Notes: a model not told the origin generated them from the letters alone. Counted from the first letter of the stretch, positions 10,925 to 22,466 are shown. The stretch is 64,000 nt of DNA from Metallyticus violacea (GCA_030762175.1 CM060834.1:25346001-25410000), one strand, 5' to 3'. Translations and numbers: made by a program.

Positions 10925-11500
10925 TTTGAAATGTGTAGTATGCCAGAGCGGGATATTCGCTAGAACAACGATTATCGTTTGTGTGTAAAAGAATTTTGTG
11001 CTGAATTACCAGCAATAGCATCTCCATTAGAAAGTGTAATTTTTAGATTCTTGAACAAAGTTCCAACCCAATGAGTTTTCGCTGGAAAAAGTCGGAAGCA
11101 ATTAACCGAATTTTGACAGAGGCGAAGCTTAATGAAATAGACTATCGCTTAAAAACTTCTCAAAACCCTTTAACACGATTAGACCTGCAAATCTCATCGT
11201 CGTCTTGTACAACAAGTGGGAATTTCACATGGGTCTGTGCAAAAGTCTATTAAATTTAATAGTCTGCAATTATTATTTCCGGAGTAAATTTAAAAATGCC
11301 GTGTACAAGATCAACCCACACGCCATACAAGAACTCAAAGAAAATATTCGTCAGGAAACTGGACGGAAGTCTCAAAATGAACTACGGCGAGTGATGATGA
11401 ATAATTTCCTAAGAGATGCCCAAAACATGTGGAGAATGAAGGTGGGCTGGCGATTACCCGGCTAATGAGCGGCGCTTCCGGTTGGGAAACAAAGCTGATC
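10925..11500 (+). pseudogene. DUF4817-type Tc1/mariner transposase, internally deleted
   Basis: The translation begins near 10,930 as MCSMPERDIR, then continues DYRLCVKEFCAELPAIASP and VIFRFLNKVPTQ. This resembles the N-terminal helix-turn-helix (DUF4817) of an arthropod transposase family with a C-terminal DDE domain. After a frameshift, LVQQVGISHGSVQK (about 11,197-11,240) matches the second helix-turn-helix. A deletion then removes the catalytic domain. The C-terminal tail returns as VYKINPHAIQELKENIRQE and NELRRVMMNNF (11,300-11,420). Stops follow DIR and PTQ. Terminal repeats were not identified, so the outer limits are approximate. Confidence 0.75.
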
Positions 11501-11504
11501 GTAC

Positions 11505-12590
11505 GATATTAACTGCTCAATAAATTACCTTGATTTCAAGGAAATTATAACATTGCCTCAAATACTTCTTGAGAATGTCACAAGTCATAAGTACTTCAAG
11601 TGCTTGTATCTGCAACAAAAAATACTAGAGCTGCTGTCAACAGCAGATATTTAACACTTCTAAACGCCTTGGACATAAAGTTATGGTAGAAGAAAAGTTA
11701 TTTAAAAAAGAAGAGCTCTTATTTAATGAAATTTGTTAATAAGCTTATAGAGAAAATTGCCCTAAAATAGCGAATTACTAAAATATTTTAGAAATATACG
11801 ACGAATGTTACGAAAATAAGTTTCACTTATTTATTTCCGCAAGTAAGGAGCATATGAACAAATTATGTGTGCTGTTAAAGGATATTTCATGAGTGTCGCT
11901 GCGCGTCATATGGGCTCAGAGTCCCTGTGTACATGAGCAGGGGTAGCCAGAAGCAAGCGATTACTTTGCAGAGCACACTCGTAAAATACAAGCTTTAGCT
12001 CTGTGGGCTCGACTCTTTCCCCGAAGGCGATGCTAGCAGCGTGTGGATGACATTCAGTGGCGGATGCAACAGAAGTGATACATCTCTCAGAAGCTGATTT
12101 TTAACGATTTTAAGTCCGTGTTATTTATAACACCTATACCGTGCAATAAAGGCGTTATTTAAAAGTAACATTTTTCAGAAATTTGAAACATAAATTCTCC
12201 ATACTAATGCAAATACATACAAGCACAAAAAAAAACGAGGTTATCTCATTGATTTTTTATGGCTGTTTTGCGTTTCAAATTCTCCATACTTGGTGCACTG
12301 TTTTGAGACGAGTGTAAACGAGGTACGTATTTTAAATTTTAATCACAAACTGTTGCTCTTTCTTATTAATGCAATGGAAGAAAAGAATTATTTACACAAA
12401 TATGTCGATATGAAAAACCTTGAGCGCGGGAAATGTTTATAGAATCCTGGCACATATGTTGTATTGGTGAATTTATCTTTCATTTCACTATCACATTGTA
12501 AATCAATTAGTTATAGCTGTAATTCTGGAAGAGACGAAGAATTTCAAATTCGTACTTAAGGGTTGCTATATCTTGAATCTATGGTTTGAA
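11505..12590. other. Unannotated stretch
   Basis: No feature was recognised. The sequence is AT-rich, with a slightly GC-richer patch near 11,890-12,080 that contains no frame or promoter motif I can assign. Confidence 0.5.
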
Positions 12591-12596
12591 CGTGAA

Positions 12597-12785
12597 GATT
12601 GCTCACTTATAGGAATGTGCTTCTAGACAACAACGCAAGATCCTACACGGCGGATCTTCTAGGGAGCCTCGGTTGGAAATGCATGGATCATCCTCCCTTC
12701 AGTCCTAATCTTGCCCCCGGTCACTTTTACTTATGCAGTTCTCTGTCACAAACAGTAAACTTGCAACCGACCTCGTCTGTTTGAG
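12597..12785 (+). pseudogene. Mariner transposase catalytic fragment
   Basis: The translation VLLDNNARSYTADLLGSLGW and then DHPPFSPNLAPGHFYL follows the mariner pattern around the second and third catalytic aspartates. Both key positions are altered: the first is in DNNARSYTA (usual form HDNARPHTA) and the last is a glycine where SPDLAPSDFHLF is usual. Nothing upstream gives the helix-turn-helix or first aspartate, and no terminal repeats are seen. It is an isolated scrap, perhaps a different lineage from its neighbours. Confidence 0.75.
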
Positions 12786-13084
12786 GCAACTCTTATTCTA
12801 TATTAACTGTGATATTTTCATACAAGCCGAGAGTGCTATATAGACAGATACTTTCTATCAAAGGCAAGGACCTTGCTGTTTTCATAAACCATGTGGTGGT
12901 CTTCCAGGTTAATTAAATTCTCAACAATTTTCCTTGTTGTTTTTTTTATGTTCTGAGATACGTGTTTTTATACTGCGTTTGGTGGTATCAACCTTGCCAC
13001 AGTTGCATGGACTTTTATAAACACCTGCTATTGAAAGAGGGCCGCGTGTGATCTTGGCAGAATGGAGAACTTGTTGCTTCTTGT

Positions 13085-13465
13085 TGTTGATTTGTTTTAT
13101 TTATGGACGCTCTGTAATATCACATTGAATTCAGGGCGTGAAACGGCAGGTAAATTTTGCTCAGAGGCCTGGTTGGAGTTATGTTTATTATCTAGAACGT
13201 ATATTTATAGAAATGAATTAGGAATTTTTAAAAAGAAATTCCACATAACGCAAAATTCGAAATAGTAAAACACCAAGCTGTTAAAGGTGTGAAATAATAC
13301 AAATCTCCTATAAAACGAACGTTCTTCTTTAAGGCTTGAGGTTCATTTTTGTGCCGTAAATCTACGCCATGGGACCCACGCTTTACTTCCCTTCCGAAGG
13401 AAGCCACACTTAGGATTTTTATGCCCGAAAAAATCGGGATCGAGCCCGCTATCTTGAACTTATTG
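13085..13465 (-). mobile_element. SINE-B split by a ~150-bp insertion
   Basis: The tail half (13,085-13,170) and head half (about 13,320-13,465) belong to one minus-strand SINE-B, seen from TTTATTTATGGACGCTCTGT on the left and TTAGGATTTTTATGCCCGAA on the right. Between CAGAGGCCT and TCTTCTTT, which are contiguous in the family, lies unrelated sequence. The tRNA-like head is cut off after a degenerate B box near 13,440, so the A box is missing. Confidence 0.82.
13171..13320. repeat. Unknown insertion inside SINE-B
   Basis: About 150 bases of AT-rich DNA interrupt the SINE at a precise point. It has no tRNA-like head, no clear inverted ends and no obvious target duplication. It could be a small non-autonomous transposon, a filler from double-strand-break repair, or a retroposed fragment. 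Confidence 0.4.
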
Positions 13466-13469
13466 CAGC

Positions 13470-14425
13470 TTTGTTGTGGATATATATCATTATTGACCTG
13501 GTGCTTCCTTAAAACTTTGCCAATAAGGCCAGTTACATTCCGAATATGGGCAAGATCTTAACGAACTTTTCCGGGCTTTTTGGATGAGTGTATGTGTATT
13601 AATGAAATTTTGAAGACTTTCCTTTACAAGTCTTAAGTTGTCCTGATGAAATTTAAATACACTAAAACTGCAAACTTCCAATGACTTAAGAAAATGTTCT
13701 TTTGGAGACGAGCGTCACCCCTGCGCGACAATTTCCGACTACATTTACATCCATGTACTATACTATTGTCATAATGGAATGACTAAATATAGCCATATTT
13801 TAAAACATAATGCAAATTTTGACCCAAACCAAATTGTTATGAACACCTAAACACTGCTAAATGGAATCATTTACTTTAGTATTTTATCTGTATGTATATT
13901 ACCAAGCTTGTATTTACAGAAATACGAGATATTTGAACTTTCCTTATTTTTTATTTGTTAGCATTTAATTTTTGTGATGTATCTATGCTCTGAAACTCTA
14001 TTTGTATATTAAATTCACCTAATAGTGTTTTCAAATGTAAAAAATATCTCGTTTACGCTGATTGCATAATTACATAGATGTACAACAACATGTTAATGTA
14101 ACATATGTGCTTCCCTAAGGGCTTGCGAAATTCACGATGGGGATATATCTCACTGCAGTGGCGGTGTTTATTTCAATACTTTCCTAAGAACTGTAGAGCA
14201 TAACAAATGTTTACTGTACGTAGATTTAGCATAAATTAAGGAACAAGAGCTTAAAAATCAGTATGATTAAGCAATTATCTAAAAGTCATAGAGGTTTTTT
14301 AATATATATATACATGTATTATGTTGAAATGTATTTCTGTGATACCATTCAACCCTCATTGGTTTATTACCGCTGCCATAAACTCATTGTTTACAGACTG
14401 TACGAAAAATGCCATCCAATAACAC
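13470..14425. other. Unannotated AT-rich stretch
   Basis: No recognised element or coding frame is present. Only short homopolymers are seen. Confidence 0.5.
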
Positions 14426-14437
14426 ACTGTAGGATAG

Positions 14438-14725
14438 ATTTTTTTTTATTACTGTTCAACCGCTGTTTTTACTACTGAGGCACCCCAGGCGGTGGACAGT
14501 GATGATACATGAGATGAAATGATATATTGGGAAAGGATTGTTTCTTAAGGAAGGAAACGTTCCAGGCTTAGGTTTAGGGTACCTCCCAGGCATTTGCCAT
14601 TTATGAGGATTGAGGAAAACTTAGATAAAACCTCAGTCAGGGAGGACGGCTCTGGCGGGATTCGAACCCCAGACCTCCCGCTCACGAGTCCGCGCTTTAA
14701 CGACCTTGGCCACCCGTGGCGGTAA
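14438..14725 (-). mobile_element. SINE-A copy with target-site duplication
   Basis: This is a near full-length SINE-A on the minus strand. The head near 14,655-14,722 carries the A box TGGCCAAGGTCGTTAAAG and the B box GGGGTTCGAATCCC. The body has TCATCACTGTCCACCGCC toward the 3' side, and the tail runs into an A-rich stretch (plus-strand T run at 14,439-14,447). The flanks TGTAGGATAG (14,428-14,437) and TGTAGGACAG (14,726-14,735) are a 10-bp duplication with one difference. It defines both ends of the family. Confidence 0.88.
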
Positions 14726-14929
14726 TGTAGGACAGAGGACGTAATACCGATTAATTTTAGTAAAGGAAGTAACATTTTAGAAGCAATTATGACGGAAATA
14801 TCTCAAGGACTATGTCGGGTCAAATGGGGCCTATTAACGAAAAACGATTTATTTACAACTGTAACACAAACCATATGATAAGTATGGCAATGGCCAACTG
14901 CTTTTATCCCCAAAAGCTCCATAATCCAT

Positions 14930-15290
14930 CAAGGCTCTGGGTTGCCGCCTGTACCTGCTTTACCGTGGTAGTAGCAACGGACGCTAGGAAACAAGCGTCC
15001 TACGAGATCGCCCTGTACACCAACTCTTAGAGATCATAGGTAGTAGTCCAAGGAACTCAGGTCTGGTTACCTTAGGAGTCAAAGTGCAGGCTCCTTTCAT
15101 CGTCGTGGATATTATGCAACTGTTGATGAACCTCGAAAAAATAGTGGGGTGGAGCACCGTCAAATTGGAATTGCTGCAATAGATACATTGAAATGTAACC
15201 CCGACATCTCTGAGTTTGCTTCATACTTCCTATGTGAGTAATGAAGAATGCTCTCCGCATAGAAAACAAGTGAAACGTCTAGATAAAGCA
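14930..15290 (-). pseudogene. DUF4817-type transposase, C-terminal DDE fragment
   Basis: On the minus strand, QFQFDGAPPHYFFEVHQQL contains the motif around the second catalytic aspartate (codon complement at 15,159-15,161). In this family it usually reads FQQDGAPPH. Downstream and in another frame, the residues that normally read RSPDLTPLDYYLWG are partly legible, at about 15,010-15,070. Remnants of the C-terminal helix (ASVATTTVKQVQAA) follow to about 14,930. The N-terminal helix-turn-helix domains and first aspartate are absent. Stops and a frameshift separate the pieces. Confidence 0.68.
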
Positions 15291-15349
15291 ATATTTGCTG
15301 TAATGTCCTTTGTTGAAGACTAGCTTTTTGGCAGGCTAATTGAGGTTGT

Positions 15350-17460
15350 GAAGAAACACGCGGCATTCTTAAAGGGAACATTAGCCGCCGTTCGCAGTCA
15401 AAATGAACAAGTACCCATGCTCAATGTCCCAAATGTCCCAACAGAGGAAGATTATTCCACGGAGAAGACTCTTTGTTTAAAAAAAAAACCTCCCATTACC
15501 CTTGCAAAACCTGAAACAACGGAGGGTAATATCATCGCCTTTTCTTTGTTGCAAGATGGAAAAGAAACCACATCTTATCCCATTCCCCTTACAGAAACTG
15601 ATACAAAGAGGCGAACATCTTCGCGTTTTCTTCCCTTCAAGATTTAACTACTGCCCTCTTAGCTACCGCTCGGGTCTGAAGTGAGGAGATCCGCTCTCTC
15701 AACATACACTTGTTGCTATTAAGTGACTGGAGGCTAGTGCGAGTTCGGCTCTCTCCGCTGTCACTCGGGACTTGCAGCAGCGAGCAGCAAGAGTTGCACT
15801 AGAACCTAGTGATTACCGTACTAAGTTTATGGGTAAGTGCCTAGACACTTTAAAATGAATCTTAAATAGGTAGCAAGATTTTCATTATTAAAAAGAAGAA
15901 AAAAAAAAAAACCCGCAAAATGCATCCTTTCCCTTTGAAGTAAAATCTTCCCGAATGACTTTTTCGGAAAAAGTGAATGCGGTTATGATTACTTGGAATA
16001 TAAGGTCATGTACTATTGTCGTTTGACTCTGAAGTAGTATTGTAAATCTCCTAGATTGTAAGGCAAACAATAGCTGCATTTTGTTGTAAGAAATTTGCAA
16101 AATTATTCTTATAAACCGTATAAAATAAAGCTCTCTTTTTATTTAAAAAAACACTAGACTAAATCCTATCAACCCAAAGACATTTTAAAAGCATATGCAG
16201 CTAGAAGCTACATTTAAGACTCATACAAATGATGAATTCAGACAATGATATTCATTGAATTTCATAGTAGAACACAGGTATCACAATACTTAGGATATAT
16301 AACTATAACAGAAAACATTATAATTTTATTTTCAGGTTTGTGTGTAACATTCATCGCTCTTGAAAACATATAAAAATTATAAAATAATGCTACAATTAAA
16401 AAATAGAGGGATGTATTTAAGAATTAACTTCATTAAAATTATATAAATATTTTAAATTATGTTTTTATATTTATTACACTCAAGAACACTTAAGCAAAAC
16501 AATTATTTGTTTATATCAAACAAACTGCAAAACATATAGATGTTTTAAATTATATTCCAATTAAAACCCTTTTGACTGTATTTTTTCCTTTAACTTCTGG
16601 TTATCGTGTTTTACAAGAGAGGTTATTGACAAACCAATTTGAACACATTTCAAGATCGTTTTTTAATCTCTGTGTATATGTGGAAGGGGTGAAATTCATC
16701 TCTCTTTTTGCTCACGAGTTAATTTTCGGCCAGTAAAACTAATATTTACGTTCTCGTCCCAATATTTACCTTGGTTAATCTAAGGGCATTCGGTCTGCCG
16801 CAACACAATGAATTTCATCAATTATGTATTACATCATGTGCTTAAAATGATAAAAAAGTTATGTTTTATTTAGAGAGATGAAAAGGAGCTCTCTACTTTG
16901 GTTTTGCATAATGCATAGACCTATGAAGCAACACAATTGAAGTCTGATGAAATTTAATGTTTTATCAAGAGGTTTTAGCACATTACCATACATTTTTCGA
17001 GCCATTCATTTTACAGCTTCCCATTCGCATAAATCTCTAGGGTTTTGCCCTTCCTGCGCAGAAAACCAGTGTTTTCAAATAGCTATAAATAGAAATTTAA
17101 TAAATTTAATGATCAGTTTATGTTCCTCTTCGAATTTTATATCGTTATTTTTATTATAAATATTGTTACTTTCATTATTAAATGTTTTGTTTGTTTTTAT
17201 GCATTTTGTTTTAGCAGTCATGTCCAATTACCTCTCAATAATTGCTACCTATTGTGTTTTAGGCTACAAATAAAATGGCTGGTCAATGTGAAAGATCGTG
17301 TGTGACGAAAATGACATAAGAAGATGTACATGAATATATTTTCACTAAAAATTTAGTAAGTAAAAAAGGAGGTAATTTCTCACAGAAAATAATGTATGAG
17401 GACACTCTGAAAAGTTGTTTTTATCGACCATAGTGGCTATGCAATTGGGAAGATCATTTA
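15350..17460. other. Unannotated stretch
   Basis: A 99-codon frame at 15,348-15,647 has no recognisable domain. A GC-richer patch at about 15,660-15,840 ends in a string (TATGGGTAAGTG) that looks like a splice donor, but I cannot link it to any exon. The remainder (15,850-17,460) is very AT-rich. Confidence 0.4.
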
Positions 17461-17466
17461 TTTTTT

Positions 17467-17752
17467 ACGTTTGTTTAACGCCTGCTTTTACGTTGAGGTA
17501 TCACAGGCGGTGGACAGTGATCTTGAGTCCTAAATGGGTAACAAGCTTGAAATGATAAATTGGGAACTTATTTTTGTAGAAGAAAACGTTCCAGGCATAA
17601 GTTTAGGGTACTGGGTACTTCCCCGGCATTTGCCATTTATGAGGACTAAGGAAAACCTGGAAAAATCTTCATTCAGGGAGGAAGGTCCTGATGGGAATCG
17701 AACCCCAGGCCTCCTATTCACGAGTCCATGGATTAACGACCTCGGTTTCTCA
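17467..17752 (-). mobile_element. SINE-A copy, head partly degraded
   Basis: The minus-strand copy runs from a tail near 17,475 (GTTTAACGCCTGCTTTTACG on the plus strand) to a head near 17,750. The B box region reads GGGGTTCGATTCCC at about 17,694-17,707. The A box is weakened, because the expected GGCCACCCGTGG is replaced by GGTTTCTCATGG on the plus strand. No clear target duplication was seen. It is more diverged than the copies at 14.4 and 54.7 kb. Confidence 0.82.
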
Positions 17753-17999
17753 TGGAATGTCTTTTATGTTGATACGTATGTCTTATGGATTAATTTGAAA
17801 CACAGGCTGAATCTTAAGTCCTTCCCTAGTTTTAGGGATCGATAGACCAGGAACCATAACAAGCGTAAATGAAACGCTTATATTAATGGAAAGAGTTTGC
17901 ATTTATATTAGGCGTCGTCGTGAATTTGTAAATTTACGTGCTGGAGGGCAGTCATGGGGAAAATATGGCGTTCACTGGTGCACATAATGCTTTCTGCAT

Positions 18000-18600
18000 G
18001 TTACAATTCGCTACATTTAATTCCGCTGTGATGGCACAATGACACTTTCGTACCAAACATTTACATCCAAAACAATTCGTGCATGGTATATAAAAAGTTT
18101 GAAGCGATTGGCTGCTTGTGTGATAGACAACAAGTAGGGCGGCTAAGAGTGTCGGTTGAGACCGTTGAGTTGTGCGAGAAAAAATTGTCAGGATACAGTC
18201 GATACGTCGCGCAAGCCAGAATTGCAGATTCGGCAGTCAACTGTCTGGAATATTTTATGTCAGCAACTTAAAGTGAAACCATACCGGATACAGCTGTTGC
18301 AGACGCTGAGTCTCTGTGAGTACCTCGATGTTGAAATTATTCATCGTTGGATTGGACGTGCTGCTCGAGATGATGATGACTTCTTCTGTGCTCTCCACCT
18401 GACCTAGCCCCATGTGATTTTTTCTTATGGGGTTATATAAAAAAATCAATGTTCGTGCCGCCTTTGCTACATCATTTAGCACAGCTGAGAGAGAGAATCA
18501 GTCAGTGGTATCGACTGTCAGATGTTGGGACTTTTTTGACAAAAGCATGACTACAGGAGTCTACCGGTCACCAACGAAGGACATATGGAACACCTCTTAA
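18000..18600 (+). pseudogene. DUF4817-type Tc1/mariner transposase, deleted
   Basis: Reading across frames gives MVYKKFEAIGCLCDRQQVGR and then QIRQSTVWNILCQQLKVKPY, the paired helix-turn-helix of the family, near 18,083-18,290. The catalytic domain is mostly deleted. The text resumes with HRWIGRAARDDDDFF and LAPCDFFLWGYIKKSMFVPP, whose aspartate (codon 18,416-18,418) is the third catalytic residue. LAQLRERISQWYRLSDVGTF and the terminal region follow up to about 18,600. The first and second aspartates are missing. A SINE-B begins 48 bases later. Confidence 0.85.
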
Positions 18601-18647
18601 GAAACTTGCAGAGATACTCTATCCACTGATATAAGCGTTTCCACTAT

Positions 18648-18937
18648 TGATTGATTTGGTTTATTTTCGGATGCTCTTTAACATCTCAGGTCATTAGCGT
18701 CCCATTCAATTCAGAGCGTGAAACGGCTGACAAATTTTGCTCAGAGACCTCTTCTTTCAGGCTTGAGGTTCTTTATCGTGCCGTAAATTGTACGACATGG
18801 GACCCACGGCTTTACTTCCCTTCCGAAGGAAGCCATACTTAGGATTTTTACGCCCGAAAAAAATCATCGATCCTGGCCGGGTTTGAACCCGCGCTCTTGG
18901 GTTTAGGAGGCATATGGTTACACCACCAGGATTGACA
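18648..18937 (-). mobile_element. SINE-B copy with target-site duplication
   Basis: This is a full-length SINE-B on the minus strand. The B box GGGTTCAAACCCGG is at about 18,878-18,891 and a slightly damaged A box lies to its right. The exact 11-bp duplication GTTTCCACTAT occurs at 18,637-18,647 and 18,938-18,948. The body matches the copy at 9,532-9,827 closely by eye. The left edge carries the family tail (AAATAAACCAAATCAATCAA on the minus strand). It lies just beyond the last recognisable coding residues of the DUF4817 element. Confidence 0.92.
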
Positions 18938-18999
18938 GTTTCCACTATATCTGTCATGGTTACAGTTCTATCGACCTTCGAAACCAGACTTTACAATCA

Positions 19000-20045
19000 T
19001 ATAATAAGGTTAAGAAGAGAACGAATTGCGGCCAAGAGTTGAGCTATTACGCTGGCAGGTTCAAATTTGCTTAGTATTCTGAGAACCGTGGTAAAACATC
19101 CCGAAGATGATTATGCGAGCTTGTATGCTGTATAAAAAATTAGTGAACAATGTAATTGCAGCAGAGCGAAAAATATGACAGGCCTTCGGTGCTAATGTTG
19201 TGATTGAACAGTGCAAAGATGATTATATATGAATTGCAAAGAAAACACTTTATTTAATTGTTCACAACTGTTCTTGTGACAAACTATTAACTTCGAATAT
19301 AACTCAACTCTTTCTAGATCCATAATATCGCCGGTTATAAACTTTCAAGGATTTGTGAGCGGGTTTTTAATGGAGTTACCGTTTCCGTTGTAGGCTAGCC
19401 CTGTCCAACTCATATTTCCCATCTTCTAAGATTTTATAGAACCTGAGGCCCAACAGAAGAACTGAAATGCAGACGATATCAATATAAAATACATTATTTT
19501 GATAGTTATATTGTGGTAATGAGGAATGGATGAAATGATTTTACAATTTACTATGATCATTTGTTTTCAAAACTCATTCTTTAACTAGTATTTTAGTTTA
19601 CGCGGGGCCGCTTTATGATAGGTTGCTAACTTTATATATATCTTTTTCCCTCCATTTCTAGTAGGGGAACATGCAGTATCTTACTAGGATTATAGATCAA
19701 GGAAGGGTAAAAGTTCAGTGAAACATCAATCATTAATTTCAAGAGTTATTTACGTTCATACACTGAAAAATTACCAGAAGATTGAGCTCACACTCCATAT
19801 GTTAATAGATTAAGGGTGAGTCATGAAATAAACTTTTTTTAATGTTACATTAATTTATCAATCATTTATTATTGATAGTCACAAGGCTATAATTTTGTAC
19901 ATGAAATTTTATGATAACATGACAGAGCAATTTCTTGGTATAAAAAGATAAAAATAAATATAGCCTAGCGTGTTCCTTAGGGGGCAAAGGCTTCCTAATA
20001 AGTAGACTCGGAAGCTCGTTTTTTCCTAGTATAGTGAGCTCCACG
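19000..20045. other. Unannotated stretch
   Basis: No recognised coding frame, tRNA-like head or transposon end. It is AT-rich with scattered T runs. Confidence 0.5.
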
Positions 20046-20049
20046 CTAT

Positions 20050-20890
20050 AGTAATGACACCAATACCATACAAAACAACTTCAACAGATGCACAGCTTTT
20101 TCAGGCCTGAGCTGTCTCACTTTCATCAGAAATGTACCTATCTTTCCTCTCCTTCCTTTCCTGCCAGCAGGGCCCATCATGACCATCCCCCACGATTCAG
20201 TAAAGGAACGTGGTAGATTTTATTTTTTCCCTACATTCTTCAGTATCTTTTACATCCAGTCAGAATATGTGTCCATGATTCTCCCTCATAACAGACAAAA
20301 AAAAAAAAAAAATCTCGTTCATATTCGTAGGTGATCTTAATCATTCCCCATGGCCCTAGTCCGAGTCACGCGATTCCCCTGTCTAGTAAGTTTAGTCCCT
20401 GTTTTGATGTACTGCACCATCCCCCATTCCGATTTTAGTCCCGGTTATCTCCCAGTTAAATCATCTTTCTGCACTGCGTAATTGTCTCCTATCTATCCAT
20501 ATCCCTCAAGCGGTTCCTAACCGTCCTTCATGCGTTCTTTCTATTCCCCAACCCACAATGTAAATGGAGTCTATCCCAATGTTCGCATTGCTCCTTTCAC
20601 AACTTTCTATGCTAATTGTTTGTATGCTATTTAAGATACTATATCTATTTTGTTTTTTGACTACGATATTTCCCACTAAACAAGTGTCGCTCGAGAGATT
20701 TCCATTTCACTCTTCCTCTTGTTACTCTTGAATACTGTGGACCTGCATACTTCTTGAAGAGGTCTATCCATCATCTTCCTTGTCTCCTTTATCCTATCCG
20801 GGGATCTCATGTGTAGATCTTGTAGATTCACTATTGCCCTTCATTCTTGCGATGTGGCCGCCCCATTGCCATTTGATTCTGTGGCTAGTT
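20050..20890 (-). mobile_element. LINE 3' end, C-terminal ORF2 tail and UTR
   Basis: On the minus strand, RIKWQWGGHIARMKGN (about 20,820-20,885) is the tail motif found C-terminal to the reverse transcriptase in many arthropod non-LTR retrotransposons, where KWxWxGHxARM is common. After a frame change, FKKYAGPQYSRVTRGRVKW and SLERHLFSGKY (about 20,660-20,770) match the next conserved segment. Stops interrupt both. The remaining ~550 bases to 20,050 would be 3' untranslated region. They end in GCACAGCTTTTTCAGGCC-type text on the plus strand, without an obvious poly(A) tail. The reverse transcriptase and endonuclease are absent, as expected of a 5'-truncated insertion. Confidence 0.68.
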
Positions 20891-21025
20891 GTCTATTGTC
20901 TGAGAAAATTGGTTTATTACTACTGTATATTTAACACAAATTATATTTTTAATTTTTTTCTAACATTCCATGTCTCAAATTACCTTTTACAAAAGGCCAC
21001 GCTTCGCCACTGGTTGCCAATACTT

Positions 21026-21117
21026 GAAATTTGAGCACTGCGAAAAAACGGACAAATTTTTTGATCAACTGTATAGAAAGAATTTGTACTGTTTCCCTGA
21101 CTTGGCTGTGAATAAAT
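21026..21117 (+). repeat. Dispersed 90-bp repeat, copy 1
   Basis: The segment beginning GAAATTTGAGCACTGCGAAA closely matches 27,137-27,224 in the same orientation. The match includes a shared GATCAACTGTATAG / TATCAACTGTATAG core and TTTGTACTGTTTCCC. Flanking DNA does not match. The element type is unknown. An open frame at 20,970-21,218 spans it, with a CPHC-type cysteine/histidine pair, but I recognise no protein. Confidence 0.65.
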
Positions 21118-21229
21118 TAAAACAGAATGTACAAAATAAACCCACACACCGAGTAACTGCAACAGAGGAATGTCCTCATTGCTGTAAAGGAAACGAGTTC
21201 AATAGAGGTGTCAAATAAGTGTGAACAAC

Positions 21230-22460
21230 GAAAGTAACATTTCCTTTACAAAATATGCGTATTATTCAAATGCTTTTATTTCATAAATTGTTATTTATAA
21301 TTACCGTACGCGGCCAGCAATCCTTGAGTCCTCCTCTAGGGGGTGACTGGTGTGTTCCAATATCCCATTGTATTTTGCAGAGGAAGAAAATAGCACACTT
21401 CCTGCAGAATTCTGTTGCATACTATTTCTGTATTCAAGAGTTCAGTGAATTTTTAATATAATCTGTTACAAGTAAATTAGCTCATATATCTGAAAGTCGA
21501 AATTTACTAACATCATTCATTTCGTGTTACAGGCCGGTATTGACATTTTTCATTCGACTGTCGAGCTTCGAAAGCGGGAACGTTGAGTAAGCCACGTCAC
21601 GGTAGATTTATTGGACTGCACTTGTGATTCATTTTGATTTTTTAAACAAACAATTGTATTTACTCCTCGTCTCCTGCTACGTGTTTTCGCCCTTTCCTTG
21701 CTCGCTATTTTTGTTTGAACATAACAAAGCAACAGGCTTGTGTATGTGTGTACACCCGGCAAGCCTTTGTCACCGACAACAGAGAAATGTCCTCTGTTGA
21801 TTTATACTGGCGGCATTATCTGAACCATCCACTAGCACAGAGTGGCGCCATGACGGACAGACGCTCTCAAGGTCATAAACCATAGCACGTCATCAAATTG
21901 TGAAATATATCTATCCTGTCAGCGTTTGATTGATGTGCAGATCGTGAAGATTTTAAAAAGGTTAATGTTTATTATTTAACGTTATTACCTGCAGTAAATT
22001 TACACATGCGCTGCAATATTTCAATGCAGTAATGCCAACTTCGCCGGTAATGTAACATGCGTTTTCCGGAATGCAAATCACGGAGATAGAAAACTGAAGA
22101 GCCAGAGATATTGACAAATCTATTCCATTGAATAAAAACAACAAAGCAAAACATCGATAGGTGCACACCTAAGCATGCGCAAAACGATTCCTCGCCTGCC
22201 TTGATGATTAGCCAGTGAGTAAAAACATCCCTTCTATAAATAAAAATACTTGTATAGGCAACATTTGCATTTATAACCTGAAATTCTCACAGAAGTTTCG
22301 AATTAAGCTGGTAGTAATTGATAGCTATGGAAAATAAGATAAGATTAAACAATACCTCTTTTAATGCAATACATTTATAGAATACGTTAATTGTAAAAAC
22401 AATCAGTTACGGATAACAAATCCCAAAATTAAAAATTATACGAGTATAATAGCTGATTTA
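21230..22460. other. Unannotated stretch
   Basis: No element recognised. A minus-strand frame at 21,550-21,762 and two overlapping ones near 21,962-22,168 are short and have no domain I can name. Confidence 0.45.
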
Positions 22461-22466
22461 GTACAT

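Noticed and set aside
15826..15845. TATGGGTAAGTG as the donor site of a first coding exon
   Set aside because: A single donor-like string with no upstream frame or downstream acceptor is expected by chance.
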